Assembly (NCBI GenBank): GCA_049999765.1
Contig: JBNGIQ010009171.1
Location: forward strand, 84,525-148,524
From: Phaeoceros laevis
Lineage: Eukaryota; Anthocerotophyta; Anthocerotopsida; Notothyladales
Length of the DNA: 64,000 nucleotides
Direction: 5' to 3'
This document shows, in pieces, positions 1 to 12,912 of this stretch (position 1 is the stretch's first letter; every line of letters begins with the position of its first letter). The translations under genes were made by a program, and so were the position numbers. A model generated the notes under the pieces. The model did not search any database. It was not told the DNA's origin and saw nothing but the letters and a program-made list of their open reading frames with translations.

Positions 1-1273
1 TAGTAACGTATTCCATAACCATCTATCAAGTAAATATGTAACTCTAATCTTTCCCTTCATATCCTAGAACTCAAGGTTTCAAGCTCCTTCGCTTGGGCTT
101 CCAAGCTATTTTTAATCTTTCACTTCATATCACTCAAAGGTTACAAGCTCCATGGCTTGGACTTTTAAGCTACTTCACTTTCCATATAAATACCTATGAG
201 GGCAATTCCTAAATATTGTGCCATATTTGGAGGTAGGACTAGGCTAAAGATAGATCTTTAAAGGCATCTCCAACAATTGCACATGCTCTTGAGTTTCATT
301 GCCATATTTTCTTATAATTTTCTTATTATCTCCTTGGCATAAATGCTTTGATAACTCATTGTCTTCCTATTTCACGTCCATTCAGTCATAGGCCCTATTT
401 TATAGCGTTTAATGGCCAAACACATGTGGTTTTTTCAACTTTTTTAGCCATACACATTCCAACACCACGGATAAACTACTGTTTCCTTGGAGGGAGTAGT
501 ATAGTCAGCTTAGCTATGTTACTACACAGTTACCAAAGAACATCTAAAACTAATGTCTCCTTCAGCAGTAGTAACACACTGGTGGTGCCAGGTGTCCATC
601 CGCTACTCGTACTGTATGCTCTCAAGACGGTTTAGCGTTGGTGTGTGGAGGGGGCTAGATTCGGCTGCATCTTGCCATGGATAAGCAACACTTGCATGGC
701 CCCGATTTCCGACACCTTGCGCGTCTTGTGGGCCCAAGCGTAAGTGACTTACGGCTACAATTTAGAGTCGCCCTATGGCGCACAGACAGCATTCCTACTC
801 TAGTCCCGGGCGGACAACACCCTTTCGGTCCTCGGCCGACATTTATGGCAGCATTTATCAGCCGCCGTGTTTAGACTTTTTCTTTGTTTCTCTTTCTTTT
901 GGCTCAGCTTCCTCTTTCATGGCTGTCCTTGAACCTTAGCGATTCCAGCAGCGGGCATGCTGTCACCGGACTCTTTCTGTCAGCCGTGCTCTGCCAGCAG
1001 GGGAACGTTTGTGCTATTGCGCTGCAGGGCAGCAGGGGGCAGCAGCGGGCAGCAGCGGGAGGAGTCGGTTGGCCAACGGTAGCCTCCGCTGCCTCACAGG
1101 ACCGCAGCATTGCGTCTTGTCCGGGAGGGAGCCGTGCCTGGTTGGTGAAGGAGGCGTAGAGCTTGAATTCCTGCTCCTCGCGGGCGAGAATCGAAGGGGA
1201 ACTCTTGCGGCGGAAGCATTTTCTCACCCTAGCCTGAGGAGTGTGCAGGATTGCATGTTACAAGGCGTCTGAG
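1..1273. other. Non-coding left flank with a degenerate ~72-bp repeat pair
   Basis: No convincing coding exon is seen. Bases about 53-185 hold two diverged copies of a roughly 70-bp unit, each containing 'cttcatatc', 'caagctcc' and 'aagcta' in the same order. The stretch from about 880 to 1273 is GC-richer, has cag-rich runs near 1020-1055, and probably contains the promoter and 5' leader of the gene starting at 1274. Short open frames on both strands here have no recognisable domain. Confidence 0.5.
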
Positions 1274-4200
1274 ATGCCTTCCGGGCCGAAGAAGCGGGCC
1301 AAAGCCAAGAAGACGAGGCAGCAGCATCTGGGGCTCCATGACGATCCCGACACTCAGTCGCGTTCCTCAGGTTCCCCCTTGTGGCGTGGTTGTGTTTAGA
1401 GAGCTGAGTTATGTAGCTGTCAGTATGTAGTGATATTTGTGGTACTGCCTGTGTGGTGTGGATAGCATGCAGGCTTGGCTGTGCTTGCGCTTGTCCTTTT
1501 CAGTGTTCAGTTGGAAAAGGTGAAGCTTCTACATACGCCGTTGCCGCTGGCTCTATGAAAGGATTGCCTGTGGATGTGTTTCTATCGCTGTAGCAGGCTG
1601 AATGCAGTTCCCGTCTTCCTCCTCCACCTGAAGTAGGTGGACTGATACCTTCTGGTGGTCGTGTCATTGTATCGGTCTGACTTGCGTGCGTGGGCTCATT
1701 TTGAGGTTCTCATTCCCTTGTTGCCACTGCTTTACCAGATGATAAGGAGACAGACACAGTCGACTCTGTCGACGATCAGGAGGAAGACTTGGCTCTGAAG
1801 AGTCCGCTTGGGAAAAGCGCTTATGCCAGGACTGCTGATGAAGATTACAAGTCGCAGACGGAGAAGTGGGTCAGAGTGTCAAATTTTGAGGTAGGCCTGC
1901 CGACCCCTCGATCGGAAGGTTCAACCACTGATTACGACCATCTCATTGAGGATGAGAATAATGGGACCAGATCACCAGATTGGGAGACAGTGGAAGGTGA
2001 AAGTGCCGTCGGCTTGGATGACAGTTTACCGGATAGGGAGAAGGGGGATGGTGTGCTGACCATCAGTCACGCAGTGAAACCTGAGGAGCTTGAAGCTGTG
2101 TTGCAGTCTGCTGAGAAGGACTACTTCTCGCCGAAAAGGGTTGAGGAGCCGAGCAAGGATGGGTTTGACGACACGTCTGCAGGAGGGTCACTTGCAGTTG
2201 AGCGTGGCACAGATGTACCGGATTACAGTGTGGGCAGTGGCACAGTCCCTTATGGTTCCTCTTTGCACGACTCATCAGAGGACCAAGCTGATTATAACAC
2301 GCAAAACGTCCTGGATGTTACAGAAACCGACTCAAAACTTGCCGTAGGTGCTCTCACACAGACAGATGATGATTTTGCACAAACAGCAGAAGAAAGTTCT
2401 GTGCAACAAGGCTCTGACTCCCATCCACAGGTTGATCATACTGATCGTTCACAAACAGACCAACCACTGTCGGGAATTGTGGGCTCTGATCAGCAGGTTG
2501 AGGATGGTGGTGCAAGCCAGACGTTTGGCAGTGTAGTTAAAGCTGAACCGGTTGAGAAGATTGACGGAACAGGTGATCAAGACTCTTCAAGCGCTAGGCA
2601 GGTTGAGGATGGTGGTGCAAGCCAGATGTATGCCAGTGTAGTTAAAGCAGAACCGGTAGAGACGATTGAAGGAACAGCTGATCAAGACTCTTCAATCGCG
2701 GGGCAGGATGAGAGTTTTCCGGGAGACACAGATGCGCTGCCGGTGTCAGTGGAAGATGATATAGAAGCATACCAACAGGATGATACAGAAGAAAAGCGAA
2801 AGGAGTTGTCCGAAGTGGGCGCTGAACATGTCGAGATCCACTCAGAGTCCGTAGAGGAGAAAGCTGTTGGTAAATCAGAGGACANNNNNNNNNNAAGCTG
2901 TTGGTAAATCAGAGGACAGGCACTTGCATGACCTGGATGTTACAGCAACCGACTCAAAACTCGCCGCAGGTGCTTTCACACAGACAGAAAGAGCAGAAGA
3001 AAGTTCTGTAGTGGAAGGCTCTGATGAACAGGACTTCCATGCACAGGTAGATCATACTGATCGTTCACAAACAGACCAACCACTGTCCGGAACTGTGGGC
3101 TCTGATCAGCAGGTTGAGGATGGTGGTGCAAGCCAGACGTATGCCAGTGTAGTTAAGGCAGAACCGGTAGAGACGATTGAAGGAGCAGGTGAACAAGACT
3201 CTTCAATCGCGGGGCAGGTTGAGGATGGTGGTGCAAGCCAGACGTATGCCAGGGTAGCTAAGGCAGAACCGGTAGAGACGATTGAAGGAACAGCTGATCA
3301 AGACTCTTCAATCGCGGGGAAGGATGAGAGTTTTCCGGGAGTCACAGATACGCTTCCGGTGTCAGTGGAAGATGATACAGAAGCAGAGCAAAAGGATGAT
3401 ACAGAAGAAAAACAAAAGGTGCTGGCCCAAGTGGGCGATGAACATTTCGAGATCCACTCGGAGTCCGTTGATGAGGAAGCAGTTGCTAAATCAGAGGACA
3501 GGCACTTGCACGAGGGAGCAGAGAGTCATGAAGTAACGGAGGGAGACGTACCTCAAACGGCGGATGTGGCGGATCCTTTGAAGGAGAATAAGCTACCACC
3601 CTCCAGCCCACATGAAAAACTGATCGGTATCCCAGACAATCATGCAGAGCCTGAAACGCCCAGATCAGAGTCTTTAGCCGTTTCATCTTCTGAAACAGGC
3701 TCAGCAGATCTTTCTGCCGGCACATCTAGAACCGCAGATGGTAAGCAAATTGAAGAACAGGGACCTGGCGAGGTGACTGCCTTGGAAACCTCCATGGAGC
3801 TCCCAAACGTCGAGGCAGTGAACATACTCTCCATACACTTAGAGTCAAGCTTTGAGCCACAGGAGGAAAGGAAAGATGTGGTCGTAGAGCTCAAAGAGTT
3901 GTCACAGTCGAGCTCGTCCGGAAACGTGCATAGCCTCACAGACGACCATACAGAGTCTCCTCCAGCAGAAGTTGCAGGAAGAGCTAATGGCCACAGCGTT
4001 GACCTTCCCAGTGTGGCTCCTTCAGCTGCTGAAAAGACTCTGCCCACACTCTTTCCAGAGGGCACTGCACCAGTTCTGACTGTCAGCAAACTTGAGATGT
4101 TGCAGGCAGCTGACGGGACGAGTTTAGGGGCTGTTGCTTCTGTACATCCTGTAGCGGTTTCTGATCTTCGACCGAACGAGCGAGTACTTGTTGCTGAGCA

Positions 4201-4537
4201 GGTATGTTTTCCACCACTATTTTACTCTCTAAAACATCTCCCGGCTTTTCATTCCAAACGCCAGTTATGTCCTTTGTTAACTTTCCCTGATAAAGATTGA
4301 AGCAATGACCTGAGCATCGGGTGTCTGTTGTGACGCACAGGCGAAGGATGTCAGGGACAGAAACAGCTCGGGTTGTTGTGGGGTACTCTACTGGGTCTTT
4401 GGCCAGACGGACTAGGCTTTGCTTGAGGTTACATATATTCTAAGTAAAATTTTGTTCCCATGTTTGCGTAGCTGTTTCTAGCCATAACAGACGCAAAATC
4501 TGCGTCTTGGCAGCCGTGCTTTCGGAGAAGCATTTGA
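1274..4537 (+). CDS. Acidic internally repeated plant protein (MPSG-KK-R N-terminus), split by an assembly gap
   Basis: Exons: 1274-1370, 1739-4201 and probably 4472-4537. The first exon encodes a short basic start (MPSGPKKRAKAKKTRQQ) seen at the N-terminus of a plant protein family of unknown function; the intron then joins to DDKETDTVD in frame. The body is very acidic and Ser/Thr/Glu rich, likely disordered. It carries a tandem duplication of about 580 bp (about 2309-2884 and 2931-3508), and inside it four copies of a VEDGGASQ...KAEPVE module. The 10-N gap at 2885-2894 is flanked by the same 24 bases on both sides; collapsing that 34-bp redundancy puts the two halves in one frame, and the three exons then total 864 codons. 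The last exon (ending SWQPCFRRSI) is inferred from phase-0 splice sites and is the least certain part. Function unknown. Confidence 0.7.
2309..3508 (+). repeat. Tandem ~580-bp coding duplication with ~105-bp sub-repeats
   Basis: Copy A (about 2309-2884) and copy B (about 2931-3508) share long near-identical blocks, for example the VDHTDRSQTDQPLSG and AEPVETIEG segments. Each copy contains two shorter modules beginning VEDGGASQ. The assembly gap lies exactly at the A/B boundary, so the real copy number may be higher. Confidence 0.85.
2885..2894. other. Assembly gap (10 N)
   Basis: Ten Ns. Bases 2861-2884 and 2895-2918 are identical (24 bp: aagctgttgg...gaggaca), so the two contig ends overlap. 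Deleting 34 bases (one flank plus the Ns) restores the reading frame of the host gene. A collapsed extra repeat unit is the alternative. Confidence 0.95.
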
Positions 4538-4791
4538 GAATTTTTTCTCCATCAAAAGTTGATTTGTGACAGACATGATGAGCTGCACTCTATTTTTCCA
4601 CAACCTATTATCATAAAACAGTGTCGGTATCAACCGAAACGAGAAGAAACCAAGAAAGACACTCGTGCCCAGAGGCCCCATAGAATCAGTAGCTCAAGGC
4701 TTTCAAAATTGTCTCGAGGAAACAGTTAAATTTGGCCTCAAGAGTACAAGACATTCCATACATGGCCCAGATCTAGACTTCCTGGTCACTG

Positions 4792-5703
4792 TCACTTCCG
4801 GTGGCGGTCACGGCGACGCAATTTACGCTGCTTGTGCTTATTCATCTTCTTCTTCCTTTTCCTCTTCACACTACTGGCTTCCACTGGTATGCCAGCCTCT
4901 TGCAACCCTGGCGTCTGAATCCTACAATTCCCAACGATACCGGGGAGGAGCTGATCCAAGCTAGGTGTCAACCTGTCTGCAGCTCCTCTGCTACTTCTAA
5001 GTGGAAAACCCAACCGTTGCTGTACTTGAAGATTTGAGTCCAGGAAGCTGCTCGAGCAACGGTCCAATCCTTCCTCAGCATGCTCTAACATTGCAAAATA
5101 GAATGGCTTCCACTCTTGTCCGACTTGATCCCAACCCTTCTTCAACAGGAGTGTCTCAGGAACTGAGGGGAAAGGAGTCGAGCCACTGCATTCCACACCG
5201 ACGTAATTTTCGTTCTGGCCTGTGAGCCATGTCAGCAAAGGATGGGCCGCTTTGAAAGTAGGGATGTTGAAAAGGGTCGCAGAGCCCAATGCCTGTGATG
5301 GCCAACCAAAATATTCAGTCTTCGTGTAAGATCCATTCAACTGCTCTCGCTTCCCTCTGGACCCTTCATAGTGGCAGTTGACAGATTCATCAACTGCAAG
5401 TGGAGTCTGTGCCAGAAGTTGGGCACGTAGAAACTGTGATTCACAGCTCTTGCCAGAAGCTGAAGACAAGCCGGACATCTGCCGATTCAGCATCACGAAG
5501 GTCCTGTACGACATCCATAGCCTTCTTTGCGTCGAAAACCTCATGCTGGGGGCCAAGACAGAATCGCTATGGACTTCGAACGGACTGAAGAGGTCAACAA
5601 ACCTCCTCACTGCGGAGGAATCCCGTCCATGCTTAAGAAACGACTGAACCTTTCCTTCAGGCGAGTGAACCACTAACACAACTAGTGCCACAATGCATAG
5701 CAC
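4792..5703 (-). CDS. mS38/COX24 (AURKAIP1, DUF1713)-type small mitochondrial ribosomal subunit protein
   Basis: An open frame of about 300 residues ends in a highly basic tail, KRKRKKKMNKHKQRKLRRR, matching the K-x-R-K-K-K-M-x-K-H-K signature of the mS38/Cox24/AURKAIP1 C-terminal domain. That domain binds ribosomal RNA in the mitochondrial small subunit and, in yeast, affects COX1 mRNA processing and translation. The upstream roughly 270 residues have no recognised domain; this extension is long, as in other plant versions. The first codon of the open stretch is GTG and an in-frame stop lies just upstream, so the true N-terminus (probably a mitochondrial presequence) must come from an upstream exon; an AG acceptor ending near 5745 is a candidate, but no ATG exon could be fixed. 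It is convergent with the gene ending at 4537. Confidence 0.65.
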   Translation of the reverse strand: MLCIVALVVLVVHSPEGKVQSFLKHGRDSSAVRRFVDLFSPFEVHSDSVLAPSMRFSTQRRLWMSYRTFVMLNRQMSGLSSASGKSCESQFLRAQLLAQTPLAVDESVNCHYEGSRGKREQLNGSYTKTEYFGWPSQALGSATLFNIPTFKAAHPLLTWLTGQNENYVGVECSGSTPFPSVPETLLLKKGWDQVGQEWKPFYFAMLEHAEEGLDRCSSSFLDSNLQVQQRLGFPLRSSRGAADRLTPSLDQLLPGIVGNCRIQTPGLQEAGIPVEASSVKRKRKKKMNKHKQRKLRRRDRHRK

Positions 5704-5745
5704 TCCCGCACCTGGACGAGGCCAATCATCCTCGATACTACGAAT

Positions 5746-6225
5746 CCATTAGTTCCTCAACAGCACCCACTTTTGAGGTGAGAGGTCATGGACACATTGT
5801 CCCATCTGCTCAATTCTCACCCAATATCATCCACGTGGGGCTTACAGATCGTGCCTCCAAGACAGAGCTGAGAACACGCTGACAGATCACAATCCCCTTG
5901 AAGTAATGCGGCAGGGTGGTTCCCTGCCGATAGCTTCTGTGTGGACGACAACTCGGATCGCACGGAGCAGATGGACGCACCGACGAGCTTTGAACTAAAG
6001 CTAGGGGCCTAGGGTTTAGAGAACTCTTGGAGTCAAGCCCTAGAGATTGTTGGTACTAGGTAGTATTGTCCACGATCCGAGAATCTGTGTAGCAGTTTTG
6101 TCGAACGATAATATGCACGGTCGACGATTTCAAGCCTGGAAATTTGAATTTTTTGAATGTCCGTGCTTGGCGTTTGCCCATTCTCTATAGGTCGTAGATG
6201 AGTATGCCGGCTGGTTTCTGACGAG
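5746..6225. promoter_or_regulatory. Divergent intergenic region between mS38-like gene and SecA2
   Basis: About 480 bp between the open part of the minus-strand mS38-like gene and the SecA2 start at 6226. It must hold the missing 5' exon(s) and leader of the former and the promoter of the latter. No clear TATA box or motif was identified. Confidence 0.4.
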
Positions 6226-9200
6226 ATGGCTGCAGCTCTGGGGCCTTGCCCCTGCCTGTATGCCGCTGCTAGTCGTAAAGAGACTCTGGAGTTTCAACTT
6301 CAATATGCACGGAATACTGGTCATGTCATCACCTTGCTGGCACCAGATGCCTCGAATTTAGCTGCTCGACCTTTGTTATTTTCGCAGTGGCGAGGGAGAA
6401 GTTGCACTCTGGCTCGAGCAGTTTATTCCAGGGCGGAGAATCTTGGTTTCGGTGCCAACAAGCAAAGTAACTGCAACAGATTCGAGGTTAGACGACTTCG
6501 GCGATGCATGTGCCAAGTAGTTCTGGCTGGTGAAAGCAAGACAGAGGCCGATAATCAAGGCAAAACAGAGGGGTCACTGGTGCACCGTTTCTGGGAATGG
6601 CTACAGACCAAGGTGCTACATACATATGTCGTCATTTTCACGGATGTGACTACTTTATCCCCAGCTTATCTGCGGTTTTACTGTGCTACTACAGGTCAAA
6701 GCTCTGGATTTGAAGAAGAGCTTAAACGAGATGAATGGAGATGTTGTAAACAGTTTGGTGGTGAGGGAGTACGGGACACTGCTGCAAGATGTGAATAGCT
6801 GGGAGCCTCACATGCGGAGTCTTTCTAACGAGCAGGTTGTGTTCTTTCCGACCTTCATTAAGTTCGTCAACATCGCCATTGATATGCGAGATTCAGCTGA
6901 GAAAGTCAGCACAAACTAAACTGTACGGTTTTGCTACGAGCAGCTGCGATTGAAAACTGAGGAGTTTAGAGAGCGTCTGAAACATGGAGAAACACTGGAT
7001 GATATTGAACCTGGTACGTGTATGTTCTAACTTCCGCATAGCATGCTAACTGCGCTGCTTGAATCACGTCAGTCTCCTGATACTGCTTCAAGCGTGGTGC
7101 AGAGGCATTTGCTGTTGTCAGAGAAGCTGCAAGACGCACACTTGGGATGCGACATTTTGATGTACAGGTAGGAGGTTGCTTTGTTCTTAGTCAATGGCTC
7201 TGTTCAACGCTTCCATTTGTTTGTGCACCAAAGGACATACTTGAAATTTTAGGTTCTGGGCGGGGCAGTATTGCACGATGGTGCCATAGCAGAGATGAAG
7301 ACAGGCGAAGGCAAGACTTTGGTCTCACCTTTAGCAGGTGCCTAATGAATTTTTTGGTCGTTTGCATCCGAGATCTGGATATCCTAGTTGTGCTCTGCAC
7401 TTTATTGCAAGCAAGGGCTCAGGTTTTATGTCCTTCCAGATTGGATGCGCCTTTAAGTTGTGTAAGAACCTGTAACTACTATCCATTGAAAACTTTGAAG
7501 TGCCTTTGTGACTGTTGCAGCTTATCTCAACTCTTTGACAGGCAAAGGAGTTCATGGTAATACGATCATGTCCTTTCCGAGGTTTGTTGCAGATTGTTGC
7601 TTTATGAATTGCACGTATAGCTCAAATCTGGCCTGTTGTTAGCAGTTGTCACTGTGAACGATTACCTGGCACGACGAGATGCAGAATGGATGGGACAGAT
7701 TCATCGGTTTTTGGGGCTCTCTGTGGGTCTGATTGAGGTTGTGACTTCTTCTGCATCCCTATCTCCTGGTTTATCGCTTCAAATGCACTTTTTTTATCAT
7801 TTTTTAGCTTTTTGCAGACTTCTGGTGATCCTCGGGAAAAAAAGGCTGCATATGCTTGCGACATAACTTACTGCAACAATACGGTGCGGTCCTAAAGTTC
7901 AGCCCACTTGTTGTGGTATTACAAGGAGACACGTGGTAAACTTTTCTGTGCTTGAGATGCCTCTTACATCTGTACGTTGCAGGAGCTTGGATTTGACTAC
8001 CTGCGGGATAACATTTGTGCAAAGAAGGAAGATCTTGTGATGCGTTGGTAGGTCTTTTTTATACTCACGCCTTCCTAAGGCCTGCTGGAGGCAGGTGCTG
8101 CATCTCCCAATTATTTTCATAATTCGTTCATGACATGCAGGCCTGATCCATTCAACTTCGCTGTTGTGGATGAGGTGGACTCCGTCCTTATTGATGAAGG
8201 AAGAAATCCTCTTCTTGTCAGCTCGCAGGTGAGCTTTTGCAGTTTCTGAAAGCTATTCCTCTGTACTTCTAGCTGTATGTCACGAAGTAGGAGGTTTCCG
8301 TGACTCAGTTTGTACCTGCTTTGTCCAGTCAAACAAAGATGCTGCGAGATATCCGGTGGCGGCTGAAGTGGCAGACTTTCTTGTACCAGACCTGGTATGT
8401 AGCTCATTGTATCACTCTTAGTTGACTCAGGCTCTTGTCTGCATACGCATTTCATGAGATGCCCTGGTGTGAGGTTATCTGGATGCCAGATTATTCAAGG
8501 CTAGGATTTCAATTCCTTGACAGCTTGCTTGCAGCATTATAAAGTGATAATCAAGGATAAGGACATAGAGCTGACAGAGGAGGGAGTAGCTGCAGCAGAG
8601 CTTGCCCTTGGCACTGATGACCTTTGGAATGAGAAAGACCACTGGGCGCGGTGAGCTAATAACTCAATTGCTGCGTGTGGTCCTTTTTACCAAGGATTTT
8701 TCTGACTGTACCTTCTCTTTCTGGTCTTGTAGATTTGTAATTACAGCTGTCAAAGCTAAAGAAATATACCAGCGTGATGTTCACTACATAGTGAAAGATG
8801 AAATGGTTCAGATCGTTGATGAGGTCTGCAGCTCTGTTGTGATTGAGCGGTTGTTACATGACATTCAAGGTCGTTAGTCTGAGAACTAGTCCAAGAATTC
8901 AGGATCATACTAGTTTGTTGCAAATGCAGTTCACTGGAAGAGTTGTAGAAAACCGGCGGTGGTCAGATGGTATTCATCAAGCTGTGGAGGCAAAAGAAGG
9001 TGTGCGGATTCAAGTATGTGTGCACTGCAACTTCTTGGATTTCCTGTAAACTGGAAGATGCAACTCATCCATTTTTTTTCTGCTCAGCTTCTTAACAGTA
9101 CATCTAATTTCTGCAGGCTGATACGGTTACCATTGCACAAATAACATATCAATCCTTTTTCAAACTGTATAAAACGCTGTCTGGGATGACTGGGACAGCA

Positions 9201-12200
9201 AAAACAGAGGTGGATATTGCAGTTCACGTAGTTCACAAAGCCTGACGTTCCGTAAGCATCTATTTCTGGTTGCCCTCTCATGTCGTTGATGCAAACAGGA
9301 AACAGAGTTCATGAAAATGTTCAAGATGCCAGTGGTGGCTGTACCCACAAACCTGCCAAACATCCGGAAGGACTACCCACTTCAACTCTATCAAGTATAT
9401 CATATATCAAAATATGCTTTGAAGTATACTTTTCGGGAATTTTATGGTTCTTATTGTTTTATCTGCTGGACAACTAATGTGTTGTTTTTTATTAGACTGT
9501 AAGGGGGAAATGGCAACAAGTTAGAGCAGAGGTAGAACTCATGTACAGCCAAGGTCGTCCAGTCCTTGTGGGGACCACAAGGCAAGCTCTTTCACAACTT
9601 CGGATGGTAAAAACTTGTTTTCGTGGGAGCTTGAGCTGAAGTTGGCTATCTTACTGTTCGTACTGTGTGACTCAGTGTGGAGCAGTCGGAGTATCTTTCT
9701 GCACTTTTACAAGAATGGATGGTCCCCCACAATGTCCTAAATGCTAGACCTAAGGTTGTTAGCTTTGTATGATTATTGAGTTTTTCAAATGGCGCTTCAG
9801 AGATTCACTTGTGCGTTAGTGCATTTTTGCCTGTTGTCCTTTTGTACCAAGGACTGGCTGTGGAAAGGCCTTTGACCAAGACTTCTATGGCCTTTGCGAA
9901 GTTACGGTTCTAAACAAAGTAACAGTGCCTGTGTGTCCTCAGTATGCAGCCAGGGAGGCTGAGATTGTGGCCCAAGCTGGGAGGAAGAATGCAATCACCA
10001 TTTCCACAAACATGGCTGGCCGGGGAACTGACATAATATTGGGAGGCAACCCTGAAGTATGTTCACACTGCAGCTAATGTTGCATTGGCTCTCATCGTTC
10101 CCGCCTAATAGTTTGAGGATGTGTAACATCTGGTGCACATACAGATGTTAGCCAAAGAAATTCTTGAAGACCGCTTGCTTCAATACATGACGAATGAGGC
10201 CCCTGACATTGACACAGATGGGGCCCCTCTTTCGCAAATGGTAATTGCTGCATCCTTTTCATGGACTAGGGTGAGATGTTGATGCTTGTTCATCTTTGTC
10301 CAGACTGCCTCAAGTAACTAAGATGACGTGGTTTTGAGTTGAAGGCCTTGTCAAAAATAAAGCTCAGTGCAGTATCCACAGAGAGGATTGCCAAAGCATG
10401 CTTGGCAGGTACAATATCTCTTTGACATTCCTAGGTTTGTCTATCTTCAGGAGAAAGGCGATATTCTTGACCACATTGCAATCTTTGTGCAGCACGCCTT
10501 GTATGTGGTAGGAGAGGTGAGCGATGGAGCTACCGAGAAGCCAAAGCAAATTTGTCTGCTGCAACAGAACATGCACGAACAGAGACGGAGGAAAACTTAG
10601 AAAACCTGGCCAGTGACAGGGGTGTAGAAGTTTCTCCCCTTACTTGCTCTATTGCCCTTGCATATCACTCTACACTGCGCGATTGCACACTTCATTGCCA
10701 GCAAGAAGGTGCTGAAGTGAAGAGGCTTGGCGGACTTCATGTTATCGGCACATCACTTCATGACTCAAGACGTGTTGACAATCAGGTACTAATTGAGTTC
10801 TGTATGCAACGATATGTGCAGTAACTCTTTCATTGTTTCAGGGACAATGCTCGCAATCTGTACAACCACATGACAGGTGCAGAGTTTGTTGTCCTTGACA
10901 GTTGAGAGGACGTGCAGGAAGACAAGGAGATCCTGGTTCCACCCGGTTCATGATCAGGTAGGTAACCAATTTGTTTAGTTCCAAGGTTGCAAATTTCAAT
11001 CTTTCTTTGCTTCACTGCTGTCATCTCCTTTTTGACTGTCATAACGGGAGGGTCTGGAGCGCCGTTGTTTGGCAGTTTAGAAGATGAGATGATTCAAAAG
11101 TTCAACACAGATTGGGCAACGGGCTTTCTTCGTAGTCTAGGATTCGATGAAGATGTGCCAATAGAAAGCGAGACACTATCAAAGCAGGTTGAAGATCGAA
11201 ACTCTATGCAGCACTGTGTGATTGTAGCTTTTGCCATTTTGTCATTTGGGAGATGTGTGATGAGTTTTGGCCTTTTGTCAGGTGCTTGCCCTGCAGAAGA
11301 CTGCCGAGCGCTTCTACTACAATCAAAGGAAGACTTTAGTCGAGTTTGATGAAGTGATGGAGGTAGTGCGTTGTCATGTTCCGCAATTTCTCCTCACCAC
11401 CTTCAGCTATGCAGCATTTCAACAGCATGTGGTCTAGCTTGAGATGGTCTGATGGTGACAGGTACAAAGAAGTCATGTTTACGGTCTTCGTCAGTCACTC
11501 TTGATGGATAATCGTGAGGCATGTCAGCAACGTGTTTATCAGTAAGTCCATCGTCTCAGTAGGAAGGTTCGCGACACATCCCATGTATAACGATGTTTCA
11601 AGGCTCTCATCACTGTTTGTGTTTTACGATTTCTGATATGCTCATGGGAAGAGTTCCAAAATGCTTCGCAGGTATATACAAGCAATTGCAGATGAATTGG
11701 TGCTTTCTCATGTCAACCCAGCCAAGGTAAGCATATCTAAAGGAGAAATACGGGGCTTCGCTTCAGGGGACGTTACTGCTTACTCTGAACATGCTTTCAG
11801 GAATGTGTGCAACATGATGACCTAACTTTGGTCGAGCTGATTCTATGTCTGTTATCTTAGCCTCCAGGGCTGTGGGATATCGGGAGTCTGTTGGATGAGT
11901 ACCATGCCCTTGCGCATGCTACGTTTGGAAACCCAGTACCCAATTTTATAGCACCGACAGGTGCATCCTTTCCTGCTGGCTCTTATGCAATATGTGTATG
12001 GTCGTTGAGAGTAATGAAGAACATCAGTGAGATCCTATTCGACATAATCCTGATGACAATACATTGCTTGCAGATGTTCTGTCAGATGTCACCCCTGACA
12101 TCATTGTGGCGGCACTGAATCAAATCTACCGCATGAAGCATAAGAGGCTAGATTCCTTCACACTTCCTGGATTACCTGCTGCATATTCTTCAAGAGGGAT

Positions 12201-12912
12201 CCGCAGCAAAGTGTACTCAGTCAAGCGATGGCTGGATCTTACGTCCGATGATAGTATTAAGTAAGTGAAAACTCATGAACTGTTTCCAGGAGGTTCTGAC
12301 CTTGCTTACTGACTGTTTTGGAGTGTATAGTACCTGTTTCTCACATTTCATCGAATTCAACCTTCACAGGCATGGAAAATATCATATGGAAGTACAGCTG
12401 CTTAGAAAATATGTTGGTGACATTTTGATTGGGATATACTTGGAAAAGCTGGATCTAGCCGGCCTGGCATTGAAAGATGTGGACCAAATTGAGGTAAGCG
12501 TCAGCTGTGCCTTCAGTACCTGAACTTGAAACCTGCCTGTGTACCTGTAACTTCAAACTCTGCGTTCTTGTCCAATTTCGGCAGCGAATTTTGGCTGTGA
12601 AGGCGCTGGACCGGAACTGGAAGGATCACTTGGTCAACATGGCGAGGCTTCGTGCAGCAGTACGCTCTATACCAAGCCAATTGCAGTTTGGCAGGGGTCC
12701 TGTTGCGTCTTCATCCTAACCGTGTTGTTTACTATATGCAGGCCAACGTACGAAGCTTCGGACATATGAACCCTTTGGAAGAATACAAAATCGATGGGTG
12801 CCGTTTGTTCATTGCGATGCTCAGTGCAGCTCGCCGGATGACTGTCGACTCCCTTCTTAGACCTTGGGTATCTTCCGAGGACGATCAAACATTGGATCTC
12901 GAGTATGCATGA
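6226..12912 (+). CDS. SECA2: Plastid preprotein translocase ATPase SecA2, 32 exons
   Basis: SecA is the ATPase motor that pushes proteins through SecY channels; plant SecA2 works with SCY2/SECE2 at plastid envelope membranes. Exons: 6226-6612, 6695-6835, 6944-7013, 7103-7167, 7253-7337, 7521-7556, 7646-7737, 7818-7883, 7983-8047, 8141-8228, 8329-8394, 8535-8650, 8733-8823, 8930-9013, 9117-9209, 9299-9394, 9496-9581, 9676-9754, 9943-10056, 10145-10240, 10345-10408, 10493-10785, 10902-10957, 11076-11187, 11282-11362, 11462-11541, 11672-11726, 11861-11960, 12074-12260, 12370-12493, 12585-12659, 12742-12912. They sum to 1137 codons plus stop. Exon 1 gives a transit-peptide-like leader. Visible motifs: Walker A KTGEGKT (exon 5), [13 protein letters not shown] (exon 10), [13 protein letters not shown] (exon 19), [15 protein letters not shown] (exon 23). 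The segment EDLVMRWPDPFNF and the C-terminus EEYKIDGCR...SLLRPW match SecA2 rather than SecA1. Intron 17 is GC-AG. Confidence 0.95.

Noticed and set aside
2867-4300. Separate gene starting inside the gap
   Set aside because: It is the second half of the same gene; removing the redundant 34 bp joins it in frame to the first half.
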